A stretch of 64,000 nucleotides of DNA, taken from contig NZ_FMCS01000006.1 in NCBI RefSeq assembly GCF_900091435.1, positions 398,057 to 462,056 on the forward strand. Direction: 5' to 3'. The position numbers and the translations under genes are program-made. The DNA is from Micromonospora chaiyaphumensis. Its GTDB lineage: Bacteria > Actinomycetota > Actinomycetes > Mycobacteriales > Micromonosporaceae. The notes below the pieces were generated by a model. That model saw only the letters and a list, made by a program, of their open reading frames with translations. It did not search any database and was not told the DNA's origin. This document shows, one piece after another, positions 50,419 to 58,956 of this stretch (positions are counted from its first letter, which is position 1; every line of letters starts with the position of its first letter).

Positions 50419-52137
50419 TCAGGCCACGCAGAAGGACTTCCACGCCTGGATGCTCGGCTGGTCGAGCAGCCGGAAGTCGCCCTGGCTGACCACCTGGTTG
50501 TAGTACGCGACGAACTCCGGCCGCTGACCGTTGAGGTAGCCGGTCATCGAGCGGATCCAGTTGGCCCGCCCGCTGCCCGAGTCGCCCGGCACCAGGTCAC
50601 TGCCGGTCTCCGCGACGCCCCAGGGCTTGCCCAGCGCCTTGGACTTGCTGATCATCTCGCCGTAGATCTCCTGCGGCGAGGCGTACCGCTTCCACTTGGC
50701 GCCCCAGTTGTAGCAGTCCCAACCGAGCGTCTCGATGACGTCGCCACCCGGATAGAAGGAGTCGAAGCTGCGCCCGGACTTCGGGTCGAGCGTCCAGCAC
50801 ATCAGGATCAGCGTGTTGATCAGCTTGGGGTTGTTCGCCCGGTTCGCCAGCCCGGCGACCCGCTTCCAGGCCGTCCGGTACGCCGCCGTGGTGAACGCGC
50901 CGCGCTCCACGTCGTCCTCGGGCTCGTGGAAGTAGGACCAGTACACGTTGTGGTCGCGCGGGATCGAGGCGAACCAGGAGGCGAGCCGGGAGTCGTACTT
51001 GCCGGAGTTGATCTCCTGCGGGGAGGCCTTGAAGGAGACCACCACGGTCCGGTCCACCACGTCGGCCCGGCTGCCGTTCCAGGCCGGCGGCAGGCCGGGG
51101 AAGAAGACGCGGGCCATCCGCAGCTTGCCGAAGGTGCGGTCGGAGCGGCTCAAGGCCTGCCCGAAGGTCTCCCCGTTCTGCACGCCGATCGACGCGCCGG
51201 GCAGGGTCAGCCGGGTGCCGGCGAAGCCGGGCACCGAGCCGGCGGAGGTCGACGGCGACACGGAGGGCTTGCCGCCGAGGCCCTGTTCGGCGCTCGGCGT
51301 GGCGGCGCCGGGCGAGGTCGCGGCGCTGGGGCCGGCCGACTGCGCCGGTCCGCCGGTCCGCGGCGTCCCGCCGGCCTGCGGGGTCTCGTCGGGACGGAGG
51401 GTCGCCACGGCGACGCCGCCGCCCGCGACGGCGAGCACGAGGGCCGTGGCGAGGGCGACCCGCCAGCGCCGGCGGGAACCCCCGGGCGGCGTCGGGGTCG
51501 GCGCGACCGGCGGAGGCGGCGGCTGGTCGGCGCCACCGGCGCCGGGCCGCACCCGCGGCTCGGCCCGGACCCCGTCCGGCGGCGGCCCGGGCAGCGTGGC
51601 GGTCGCCGTCGGCGCGCCCTCGGCCCAACCGGCCTCCGGGCCCGGGCCGGCCGGCGGCCCCCAGCCGCCCGGCCCGGCCTGCGGCATCGGGCCCGCCGGT
51701 CCGTCCTGCGGCGTCCAGCCGCCGGCGCCTCCGGCGTGCGGACCCCAGCCCGCGTCATCACCCTGTGGCGCCCAGCCGGCGTCCGCGCCCTGCGGCGCCC
51801 AGTCGTCGGGACCGCCGTGCGCGGTCCAGTCGTCGTCCGTGCCCTGGGCCCAGCCGCCGTCCCCGGGTGCGTCGGGATGTCCGGGCGGGCCGGCCTGCCG
51901 CGGCGGGCCGGCGTAGCCACGGTCGGCACCGGCCCACCGGGGATCGGGGTCGGCGTGACCCGCGCCCGGCCCGCTCTCCGGCCAGGGCAGGCCGGGCCGG
52001 GCCTCGGCCGGTGGCACCGGCGGCGCGGCCTCGGGCCAGGGCAGGGCGCCCCCGCCCTGCTGGCGCGGGACGTCCTGCCCCGGCCAGAGGCCGGTCGGCT
52101 GTCCGAAGGCGTTGTGCTGGTCTCGCTCGGCCGGCAT
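50419..52137 (-). CDS. Membrane-anchored GH26-like glycoside hydrolase with low-complexity cytoplasmic tail
   Basis: A 572-residue type II membrane protein. Residues 1-225 form a Pro/Gly/Trp-rich cytoplasmic tail with repeated GW and DW units (DWAPQGADAGWAPQGDDAG). One transmembrane helix follows (about 226-247), then a Ser/Pro linker and an extracellular barrel (about 300-572). Probable catalytic acids are Glu405 in WSYFHEPEDD and Glu510 in WGVAETGSD, as in GH26. It likely cleaves or remodels an external beta-glycan. ATG 52137 with GGGAGG 3 bases upstream. Divergent in sequence from the lipoprotein GH26 at 36829-37902. Confidence 0.78.
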   Translation of the reverse strand: MPAERDQHNAFGQPTGLWPGQDVPRQQGGGALPWPEAAPPVPPAEARPGLPWPESGPGAGHADPDPRWAGADRGYAGPPRQAGPPGHPDAPGDGGWAQGTDDDWTAHGGPDDWAPQGADAGWAPQGDDAGWGPHAGGAGGWTPQDGPAGPMPQAGPGGWGPPAGPGPEAGWAEGAPTATATLPGPPPDGVRAEPRVRPGAGGADQPPPPPVAPTPTPPGGSRRRWRVALATALVLAVAGGGVAVATLRPDETPQAGGTPRTGGPAQSAGPSAATSPGAATPSAEQGLGGKPSVSPSTSAGSVPGFAGTRLTLPGASIGVQNGETFGQALSRSDRTFGKLRMARVFFPGLPPAWNGSRADVVDRTVVVSFKASPQEINSGKYDSRLASWFASIPRDHNVYWSYFHEPEDDVERGAFTTAAYRTAWKRVAGLANRANNPKLINTLILMCWTLDPKSGRSFDSFYPGGDVIETLGWDCYNWGAKWKRYASPQEIYGEMISKSKALGKPWGVAETGSDLVPGDSGSGRANWIRSMTGYLNGQRPEFVAYYNQVVSQGDFRLLDQPSIQAWKSFCVA

Positions 52138-52240
52138 GACCCTCCCTGGCTGGCGGTGGCCCGTCTCTCGGGGCTCAGGTCGGACGTGCATTCCGACCGA
52201 CGATAGCCTCCGTTCACCTGGGCCGTGCGTACCGCAACAC

Positions 52241-53119
52241 TCAGCCGAACGCCCCACCCGGGGTGTCGGTAACGGTCGAAGCGGGCATCTCGACCCCGGT
52301 GCGCGCGATCGCGTCGAGCAGCCGGTCGGCCAGCTCGGGGCGGCAGACCAGCAGGTCGGGCAGGCGCGGGTCGGCCCGGTTGTAACGCAGCAGCGACCCG
52401 TCGATCCGGGACGCGTGCATTCCGGCGCCCAGGGCCACCGCCACCGGGGCGGCGCTGTCCCACTCGTATTGGCCGCCCGCGTGGACGTACGCGTCGACCT
52501 CGCCGGTCACCACGGCGCACACCTTGACCCCGGCGGAGCCCATGGGGACGGCCTGCGCGCCGAGCAGCTCGACGAGCTCGCCGACGAACGCCGGTGGGCG
52601 GCTGCGGCTCACCGCGATCCGGATCGGCCCGTCGACCGCCTTCGGGGTCGGGCAGGCGGTGCCGAGGATGAGCTGGTCACCGTCCACCGTGGTCCGCGCC
52701 GGCATGCCCACGGCACCGGCGACCAGGGCGCCGTCCGGCGCGGCGGAGCGCTGCCAGAGCGCCACGTGCACGGCCCAGTCGTCCCGCCCGGCCTCGGAGA
52801 ACTCCCGGGTGCCGTCCAGCGGGTCGATGATCCAGACGCGGTCGGCGTCGTGCCGGGGCGCCCGCTCGCCGTCCGCCCAGGCCCGGCGCGAGTCGGCCTC
52901 CTCCTCGGAGAGCACCGCGTCCGCCGGCCGCCAGCGGGCCAGCGCCGCGGTCATCAGCTCGTGCGACGCGCGGTCGCCGGCGTCCTTGAGCGCCTTCGGG
53001 TCGGCGAAGCCCTGCCGGTCCCGCAGCGCGGTGAGCGCCTCGCCCGCACGGCCGGCCAGCCACTGCGCGAACTGCTGGTCGTCGAGCCGTCCGGCCTCGT
53101 CCTCGGTCACGAGCCTCAC
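52241..53119 (-). CDS. cysQ: 3'(2'),5'-bisphosphate nucleotidase, CysQ-type
   Basis: A 292-residue inositol monophosphatase-fold enzyme. LSEEEAD (about 70-76) and IIDPLDGTREFSE (about 97-110) are the metal-binding motifs; the R-E-F after the DGT motif is typical of CysQ rather than inositol phosphatases. YEWDSAAPVAVALGAG closes the site. CysQ removes the 3'-phosphate from PAP, the by-product of PAPS-dependent sulfotransferases, and PAP is inhibitory when it accumulates. Start GTG 53119, with GGGGAG 7 bases upstream. Its place at the end of a region with three sulfotransferase genes is consistent with that job. Confidence 0.82.
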   Translation of the reverse strand: MRLVTEDEAGRLDDQQFAQWLAGRAGEALTALRDRQGFADPKALKDAGDRASHELMTAALARWRPADAVLSEEEADSRRAWADGERAPRHDADRVWIIDPLDGTREFSEAGRDDWAVHVALWQRSAAPDGALVAGAVGMPARTTVDGDQLILGTACPTPKAVDGPIRIAVSRSRPPAFVGELVELLGAQAVPMGSAGVKVCAVVTGEVDAYVHAGGQYEWDSAAPVAVALGAGMHASRIDGSLLRYNRADPRLPDLLVCRPELADRLLDAIARTGVEMPASTVTDTPGGAFG

Positions 53120-53318
53120 CACCTGTCTCCCCGGGTCTGCCGCGACCCGCAATCCTTCGGCGGCCGGTGGTCCCGGCGCCAGCTTCCGGTCGGATGGTAG
53201 ACAGCCGTGAACTCGGCTCGGATCCGCGTCGCCCCTGGTGGACGGACCGGCCGCCCGCATGTTGAACTTCGCGTGTATGGCGGTCGTACCCGGCGGGCCA
53301 GGCCCTAGGCTCGTGCGC

Positions 53319-54413
53319 ATGACCGCCGAGCAGCTGATCTCCTTCGCCCGTGGCGCTCCCTCGTTGGACATCGTCGATGTCGAGGGGCTCAAGGCCGCCG
53401 CCGTCCGCGCCTTCGACGCCGACCCCGCCGGGATCACGGCGTACGGCACCTCCGTCGGTTACCCGCCCCTGCGGAAGTGGATCGCGGAGAAGCACGGCGT
53501 CGAGGCCGACCAGGTGCTGATCACCAACGGCTCGCTCCAGGCCGACGCGTTCCTGTTCGACCACCTGGTCCGCCGGGGCGACGCCGTGGTGGTCGAGCGC
53601 CCGACGTACGACCGGACGCTGCTCAACCTGCAGCAGATGGGCGGCGAGATCCACGGCGTGACGATCCAGCCGGACGGTCTGGACACCGCCGAGCTGCGCA
53701 AGCTGCTGGAGTCGGGCGTCCGGCCCCGGCTGGCCCACGTCATCCCGAACTACCAGAACCCGGCCGGCGTGACCCTCTCCCTGGAGAAGCGTCGCGAGCT
53801 GCTCGACCTGGCCGCCGAGTACGGATTCACGATCTTCGAGGACGACCCGTACGCGGACATCCGCTTCCGGGGCGAGCCGCTGCCCTCGATGCTGTCGATG
53901 GACAGCCGGGGTGTCGTGGTGCACGCCTCCAGCTTCACCAAGACGGTCTGCCCGGGCGTCCGGGTCGGCTACCTGGTCGGCCCCGCGGACGTGATCGCGA
54001 CGATCGCCAAGCGGGCCACCAACCTCTACATCTCGCCCGGCATGGTCTCCGAGGCGATCGTGCACCAGTTCTGCGTGTCGGGCGAGATCGAGCGGTCGAT
54101 CCACACGGTGCGGAGCGCGCTCGGCGAGCGCGCCGTGGTGCTGGCCGAGTCGCTGCGCCGGCACATCCCCGAGGCGCGGTTCGTGGAGCCGGACGGCGGC
54201 TACTTCCTCTGGGTCGAGCTGCCCGAGGACGTGGACGTCGACCGGCTGGCCCCGGCGGCGGCCGAGCGCGGCGTCGCGGTGGTCAAGGGCAGCGACTTCA
54301 TGATCGACGGCGGCCGGCACGCGCTCCGGCTGGCCTTCTCCGCGGTGACGGCCGACCGCATCGACGAGGGCGTCCGCCGGCTGGCCGAAGCGATGGCGGC
54401 CGTCCGAGGCTAG
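53319..54413 (+). CDS. PLP-dependent aminotransferase (fold type I, class I/II)
   Basis: A 364-residue aminotransferase. ITNGSLQADAFLFDHLVRRGDAVVVERPTYDR holds the cofactor-binding region, PNYQNPAGVTLS the substrate-binding Asn, EDDPYADIRF the pyridine-binding Asp/Tyr, and ASSFTKTVCPGVRVGYL the Schiff-base lysine. It resembles the ARO8/2-aminoadipate type (LysN/AlaA-like) enzymes. The ATG at 53319 has TAGGCT (53306-53311) 7 bases upstream and no ribosome site, so it is probably leaderless. A hairpin follows the stop. Confidence 0.9.
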   Translation: MTAEQLISFARGAPSLDIVDVEGLKAAAVRAFDADPAGITAYGTSVGYPPLRKWIAEKHGVEADQVLITNGSLQADAFLFDHLVRRGDAVVVERPTYDRTLLNLQQMGGEIHGVTIQPDGLDTAELRKLLESGVRPRLAHVIPNYQNPAGVTLSLEKRRELLDLAAEYGFTIFEDDPYADIRFRGEPLPSMLSMDSRGVVVHASSFTKTVCPGVRVGYLVGPADVIATIAKRATNLYISPGMVSEAIVHQFCVSGEIERSIHTVRSALGERAVVLAESLRRHIPEARFVEPDGGYFLWVELPEDVDVDRLAPAAAERGVAVVKGSDFMIDGGRHALRLAFSAVTADRIDEGVRRLAEAMAAVRG

Positions 54414-54415
54414 TC

Positions 54416-54437
54416 TTCTGTCGGGTTTCCGACAGAA
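54416..54437 (+). terminator. Hairpin terminator after the aminotransferase
   Basis: Arms TTCTGTCGG (54416-54424) and CCGACAGAA (54429-54437) with a 4-base loop begin 3 bases past the stop codon. No U tract follows, as usual here. Confidence 0.75.
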
Positions 54438-54783
54438 TGGCGATACCGGCCGGTCCGGCTCTCCCGCTGGGCCGGCCGGCGGCCCACAATGCTGCGAGCG
54501 CCGCTCACCTTTCCTCGGTGACCGGTCCGCCGACCGGGGAGCCACGGGCCACCCCCGTCCGGGCCGCCGGCGCGCACAGCACAACTCCCGCCCCCAATGG
54601 GTGCCGGGTGGGCCGTGTCGCCCCTCACCCCCCTGACGCGGCCGGCCCGCCCGGCGCCGTCACCCGCCCCCGGGCGGGCGTGACGCGGGTCGCAGCCCGG
54701 CCGGCCGCCCCGCGCTCGCCCGCGCTGCACCCCGTCCCGATCGGCGTAACCTGCAAGCCGCAGCTTCGTGGAGAGGGGGCGAG
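54438..54783. other. Intergenic region upstream of corA
   Basis: About 346 bases without a convincing gene. On the plus strand TAACCT (54747-54752) is a possible -10 for corA, giving a leader of about 25 bases that includes GGAGAGGGGG, the corA ribosome site. I saw no M-box-like magnesium riboswitch or large hairpin. The rest is GC-rich without codon bias in any frame. Confidence 0.4.
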
Positions 54784-55932
54784 ATGACGGACCGGGTGGC
54801 ACGCGACCGCAGCGCCGGGCAGAACGGCGACCGGGCACCCAGACCACGGGCCTGGGCGGCCCCGGTACGCGCCATGTCGCGCATCCTCAACGCCGACGGC
54901 ACCCCGCGCACGACCCAGCCGGCCGACGCGGGGCGGAGCGGCATCGTCAACTGCGGCCTCTACGTCGACGGCGAGCGCCGGCCCGGCGAGTGGCACTACG
55001 CCGAAGCCCTGGCCGCCGCCCGCGAGGAGCGGAACGGCTTCGTCTGGCTCGGCCTGCACGAGCCGGAGCTGGAGGAGATGACGGCGATCGCGGCCACCTT
55101 CGGCCTGCACGAGCTGGCCGTGGAGGACGCGGTCAAGGCCCAGCAGCGGCCCAAGCTGGAGCGCTTCGGCGACGTCGCCTTCCTGGTGCTGCGCACCGCC
55201 CGCTACTGCGAGCACACCGAGCTGACCGAGAACTCCGAGGTGGTGGAGACCGGCCAGGTGATGCTCTTCATCGGGCCGAACTTCCTGATCAGCGTCCGGC
55301 ACGGGGACGCCTGCCGGCTGTCGCCGGTCCGGGCCGACCTGGAGGCGAAACGGGACCTGCTGGAGCACGGCCCGTGGGCCGTCGCGTACGCGGTCACCGA
55401 CCGGGTGGTGGACCTCTACCTGGAGGTGGCCGACCGGCTGGAGGACGACCTCGACGTGCTGGAGGCGGACGTCTTCGACCGGCAGGGCAGCGGGCGGATC
55501 CAGCGGATCTACCAGATGAAGCGGGAGCTGGTGGAGTTCAAGCGGGCCGTGGTGCCGTTGCAGCGCCCGCTGCTCACCCTCACCTCGCAGGTCAACCGGG
55601 AGGTGCCGCAGGAGGTGCGGCGCTACTTCCGGGACGTGCAGGACCACCTCAGCCGCACCGTCGAGCAGGTGAACTCCTACGACGACCTGCTCAACTCGAT
55701 CCTCCAGGCGCGGCTGGCCCAGGTCACCGTCGACCAGAACAACGACATGCGCAAGATCGCGGCCTGGGCGGCGATCGGTGCGGTGTGGACCGCCATCGCG
55801 GGCATCTACGGCATGAATTTCAAGTACATGCCGGAGCTGGGCTGGACGTACGGCTACCCGGGCGTGTGGGCGCTCATGCTCATCTCGTCGTTCACGCTCT
55901 ACCGGCTGTTCCGCCGCAACGGCTGGCTCTGA
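54784..55932 (+). CDS. corA: CorA-family magnesium/cobalt transport protein
   Basis: A 382-residue channel-forming transporter. A cytoplasmic N-terminal domain (about 1-310) has the CorA pattern VWLGLHEPELEEM, HELAVEDAVKAQQRPKLERFGD and a long stalk helix; two C-terminal transmembrane helices carry the signature GMNF (in AGIYGMNFKYMPELGW) between them. It transports Mg2+ and can carry Co2+ or Ni2+. The C-terminus is basic (FRRNG) and faces the cytoplasm. Start ATG 54784 with GGAGAGGGGG upstream. The first about 40 residues are a non-conserved extension. Confidence 0.93.
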   Translation: MTDRVARDRSAGQNGDRAPRPRAWAAPVRAMSRILNADGTPRTTQPADAGRSGIVNCGLYVDGERRPGEWHYAEALAAAREERNGFVWLGLHEPELEEMTAIAATFGLHELAVEDAVKAQQRPKLERFGDVAFLVLRTARYCEHTELTENSEVVETGQVMLFIGPNFLISVRHGDACRLSPVRADLEAKRDLLEHGPWAVAYAVTDRVVDLYLEVADRLEDDLDVLEADVFDRQGSGRIQRIYQMKRELVEFKRAVVPLQRPLLTLTSQVNREVPQEVRRYFRDVQDHLSRTVEQVNSYDDLLNSILQARLAQVTVDQNNDMRKIAAWAAIGAVWTAIAGIYGMNFKYMPELGWTYGYPGVWALMLISSFTLYRLFRRNGWL

Positions 55933-55942
55933 CCCCGCAGAC

Positions 55943-55989
55943 GGAAGCGCCGGCCGCGTGGGGCGTACCCCCGCGCGCCGGCGCTTTCC
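55943..55989. terminator. Hairpin terminator between corA and the convergent gene
   Basis: GGAAGCGCCGGC (55943-55954) pairs with GCCGGCGCTTTCC (55977-55989, one extra T), with additional partial pairing inside the 22-base loop. It lies between the convergent stop codons at 55932 and 56003. Confidence 0.7.
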
Positions 55990-56002
55990 GGTGACCGTCG
56001 GG

Positions 56003-56773
56003 TCAGCGGCGACCGCTGGACTTGGCGGTGCTCCGGCCGTTCTGCGTGGCCTTGGTGACGTCGTCCGCCGGGCGGCCGGAGACGTCCCGGGCGCCCTCGG
56101 CGACCGAGGGGACCTTGTCGGTCGGCTGGATCACCGGCTGGCTGCTCGACGTGGCGGTCGAGGCGCTGCCGCTGCCGGCCACCGCCGAACTGCCGGCGCC
56201 GGTCGGGCCGGCCTGGGTGACCTTCGCGGTCGCGTCGGGGGTCTCCACCACGATGGTGTCCACGTCCTCCCGCATCGGGTCCAGCTTGCCGGTCGGGTCG
56301 TACTCGGCCCATTCCTGCTGCTCGCGGCGACGGCGCATGGCCATCGCACCGGCCAGGCCGGCGACGGTCCCGGCGACCAGCAGGCCGGTCGTCATGCCGC
56401 GCGACCTCTTCTGCTTCTTCTTCGCGGCCTTCATGTTCTTCGCCTTCACCTTCTTGCTCATGGCGGCCTGCTTGGCGGTGGCGGCCTTCCGGCTGGTCAA
56501 GGCCTTGCCGGCGGCCTCGGCCTGGGCATTGCGCATCGCCATGAGCAGCGGCGCGAGTGCGGCGACCGTCGATGCGACACCGCTCGACGCCCGGTCCCGG
56601 ACGACGATCGCGGTGGGCCCGACGGCGCCCCGGGCTGCCTGGACCCGCGGGCCGACCGAGGCGCCGGCACCCTTCGCCGCGTGCGTGGCGGCCTGCCTCA
56701 GGTGACCGATGCCCTGGTTCAGCTCCGCCCTCGCGAGCTGCCCCTGGGTCTTGCGCCGCCCGATTCCAAACAC
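56003..56773 (-). CDS. Hypothetical lysine/alanine-rich single-pass membrane protein
   Basis: A 256-residue protein without a recognised family. Residues 20-100 are alanine-rich helices; a very basic block follows (about 102-128, SKKVKAKNMKAAKKKQKRS), then a hydrophobic segment (about 130-147, LLVAGTVAGLAGAMAM) and a Ser/Thr-rich acidic tail. The basic block could bind nucleic acid or lipid. The GTG at 56773 has AGGAGGT 6 bases upstream, a strong start. It is convergent to corA and divergent from the cyclophilin. Confidence 0.6.
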   Translation of the reverse strand: MFGIGRRKTQGQLARAELNQGIGHLRQAATHAAKGAGASVGPRVQAARGAVGPTAIVVRDRASSGVASTVAALAPLLMAMRNAQAEAAGKALTSRKAATAKQAAMSKKVKAKNMKAAKKKQKRSRGMTTGLLVAGTVAGLAGAMAMRRRREQQEWAEYDPTGKLDPMREDVDTIVVETPDATAKVTQAGPTGAGSSAVAGSGSASTATSSSQPVIQPTDKVPSVAEGARDVSGRPADDVTKATQNGRSTAKSSGRR

Positions 56774-56890
56774 GGTCCCACCTCCTGGGAGTTGTTCCTC
56801 CGTCATCCTCCACCTTCGGATGCCTCCGCATGGCCAGATCGGGCACATGGGAGGATCCGCATGGAACTGACCAACGAGTGAGGAGTACCC

Positions 56891-57421
56891 GTGGCCGAGG
56901 CTGTCTACGCCACCTTGCACACCAACGCTGGCCCGATCCGGTTGGAGCTCTTCCCGAACCACGCGCCGAAGACCGTCCGCAACTTCGTGGAACTGGCCGA
57001 GGGCACCCGGGAGTACATCGACCCGCGCACCGGCCAGCCGGGCAGCGGGCCGTACTACGACGGCACCATCTCGCACCGCGTGATCAGCGGCTTCATGATC
57101 CAGATGGGTGACCCGACCGGCACCGGTCGCGGTGGCCCGGGCTACAAGTTCGGCGACGAGTTCCACCCGGAGCTGCGCTTCGACCGGCCGTACCTGCTGG
57201 CGATGGCGAACGCCGGGCCGGGCACCAACGGCTCGCAGTTCTTCATCACGGTGGGCCCGACGCCGCACCTGAACAACCGGCACACCATCTTCGGGCAGGT
57301 CGCGGACGAGCAGTCGGCGAAGGTCGTGGACTCGATCGCCAACACCCCGACCGGCCCGAGCGACCGGCCGCTCCAGGACGTGGTCATCGAGCGCGTCGAG
57401 ATCGAGCGCAAGCCGGCCTGA
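56891..57421 (+). CDS. Peptidylprolyl isomerase, cyclophilin type
   Basis: A 176-residue cyclophilin with no signal peptide, so cytoplasmic. Family signature residues: HRVISGFMIQMGDPTGTGRGGPGY, LAMANAGPGTNGSQFFITVGPTPHLNNRHTIFGQV. It isomerises proline peptide bonds. Start GTG 56891 with GAGGAG upstream; another 30 bases precede it. It sits directly before the rhomboid gene in the same direction, a pairing seen in other actinobacteria. Confidence 0.95.
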   Translation: MAEAVYATLHTNAGPIRLELFPNHAPKTVRNFVELAEGTREYIDPRTGQPGSGPYYDGTISHRVISGFMIQMGDPTGTGRGGPGYKFGDEFHPELRFDRPYLLAMANAGPGTNGSQFFITVGPTPHLNNRHTIFGQVADEQSAKVVDSIANTPTGPSDRPLQDVVIERVEIERKPA

Positions 57422-57446
57422 GCGTCGCGCGGGTACCTTTGCTCGC

Positions 57447-58394
57447 ATGACTGAGCGCTCCGGGCAGGCAGGCGACGCCACCGGCGGGCCGGCGCCGACC
57501 ACTCCGGTCTGCTACCGGCACCCCGGCCGGGAGACGTACGTCCGGTGCACGCGCTGTGACCGGCCGATCTGCCCGGAGTGCATGCGGGACGCCTCCGTGG
57601 GCCACCAGTGCCCGGAGTGCGTCAGCGAGGGACGCCGCAGCGTGCGGCCGGCGCGTACCGCCTTCGGGGGCGGTGCCGCCGGCCGCCAGGGCTACGTCAC
57701 CAAGACCCTGATCGCACTGAATGTGCTGGTCATGGTCCTTTCCATCGCCTCCGACCGGGGCGGGGACGCCGCCGCCGGGGGGTCCGGCTTCGGCGGCCTC
57801 ATGGGCGGCTCGACGCCGCTGACCAACTGGGGCGCCGTGCTGGGCTACGCCCCGTACGTTGCCTTCGGCGAGCCGCACGGCGTCGCCGCCGGTGAGTGGT
57901 ACCGGCTGGCCACCGCGATGTTCCTGCACTACGGCCTGGTGCACCTGCTGCTCAACATGTGGGCGCTCTGGGTGCTGGGGCGCAACCTCGAGGCGGTGCT
58001 CGGCCCGCTGCGGTTCCTGGCGCTCTACCTGATCGCCGGGCTCGGCGGCAACGTCGCCGTCTACCTGTTCAGCGCCCCCAACCAGCCCGCCGTCGGGGCG
58101 TCGACGGCCATCTTCGGCCTGTTCGCCGCGATCTTCGTGATCCTGCGCCGGCTGGGCCGGGACACGTCGGCCATCGTGCCGATCCTCGTGATCAACCTGA
58201 TCTTCACGTTCACCGTGCCGGGCATCTCGGTGGCCGGGCACCTCGGCGGCCTCGTGGTCGGGGCGCTGATGGCCCTGGTCCTGGCGTACGCCCCGCGGAT
58301 GCGGCGCACCGCCTTCCAGGTCGCCGGCGGGACGATCCTGCTGGTGGCGCTGCTCGGGCTGATCCTCGTCCGCACGGCCACGCTGACCGGCTGA
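57447..58394 (+). CDS. Rhomboid family intramembrane serine protease with N-terminal zinc ribbon
   Basis: A 315-residue protease. A cytoplasmic B-box-type zinc ribbon has Cys22, His25, Cys34, Cys37, Cys42, Cys45, His53, Cys55 and Cys58. A membrane domain with 6-7 helices follows. The catalytic dyad is Ser219 in GASTAIFG and His265 in VAGHLGG, with the HxxxN motif (His166, Asn170). It cleaves transmembrane substrates. The ATG at 57447 has TACCTT (57434-57439) 7 bases upstream and no ribosome site, so it is probably leaderless. Confidence 0.94.
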   Translation: MTERSGQAGDATGGPAPTTPVCYRHPGRETYVRCTRCDRPICPECMRDASVGHQCPECVSEGRRSVRPARTAFGGGAAGRQGYVTKTLIALNVLVMVLSIASDRGGDAAAGGSGFGGLMGGSTPLTNWGAVLGYAPYVAFGEPHGVAAGEWYRLATAMFLHYGLVHLLLNMWALWVLGRNLEAVLGPLRFLALYLIAGLGGNVAVYLFSAPNQPAVGASTAIFGLFAAIFVILRRLGRDTSAIVPILVINLIFTFTVPGISVAGHLGGLVVGALMALVLAYAPRMRRTAFQVAGGTILLVALLGLILVRTATLTG

Positions 58395-58427
58395 CCAGGC
58401 GCGGCGGGCTCAGCGCGGGCGGCGGGC

Positions 58428-58856
58428 TCAGCGCGCGGTGGCGCGGGCGGCCTCCAACGCGGCGGCGACCTCCTCGGGCGGCGCGTCCAGGTCGTAGCGG
58501 CCGAACAGGTGCAGCGACTCGCCCGCGTCGATCTCCAGCGTCTCGGCGGTGAGCCCGCGCCGGGTACGCCGCTCCACCCGGATCGCCTCCACGGCCGCCC
58601 AGGGCAGCCGCCGGCGGCGGGCGTAGCCCTGGATCACGGTGATCCCCTCCCCGTCGGCGGCCAGCCGGACCGGCGCGACCAGGTCGCGCAGCGCCCAGCC
58701 GAGCAGCGCGACCGCGGCCAGGCCGGCGAGCACCAGCTGGATCCGGTCCTCGCCCGCGAACAGCAGGCCCAGCGCCACCAGGACGAGCGCGCCGAGCGCC
58801 TTGACCGCCGGCAGCACCGGCGGGACCCGCCACTGCCGGGCCGGGGGTGGAGTCAC
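58428..58856 (-). CDS. PH domain-containing membrane protein
   Basis: A 142-residue protein. Two hydrophobic helices (about 18-38 and 43-60, LGALVLVALGLLFAG and LVLAGLAAVALLGWAL) precede a bacterial PH (bPH2-like) domain: VRLAADGEGITVIQGYARRRRLPWAAVEAIRVE and LEIDAGESLHLFGRYDLD. Function unknown. I prefer the GTG at 58856 (TPPPARQWRVPP follows); CATGCT lies 6 bases upstream. A longer frame to 58934 has no signal. Confidence 0.75.
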   Translation of the reverse strand: MTPPPARQWRVPPVLPAVKALGALVLVALGLLFAGEDRIQLVLAGLAAVALLGWALRDLVAPVRLAADGEGITVIQGYARRRRLPWAAVEAIRVERRTRRGLTAETLEIDAGESLHLFGRYDLDAPPEEVAAALEAARATAR

Positions 58857-58956
58857 GGTCCCAGCATGCCAGCCGGACGGCCCCCGGACCGGGGGGAGGA
58901 CGACCGGCCGGGTCAGCACGTAGGATCGGGGCAAGCCAAGTTACCGGGGAGTAGTC

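Noticed and set aside
54438..54783. Possible M-box riboswitch before corA
   Set aside because: No conserved M-box elements or large stem structure could be identified; the stretch is plain GC-rich sequence.
58394..58440. Direct repeat of GCGGGCTCAGCGCG near the rhomboid stop
   Set aside because: Two short tandem copies only, with no hairpin potential and no gene; likely chance in GC-rich DNA.
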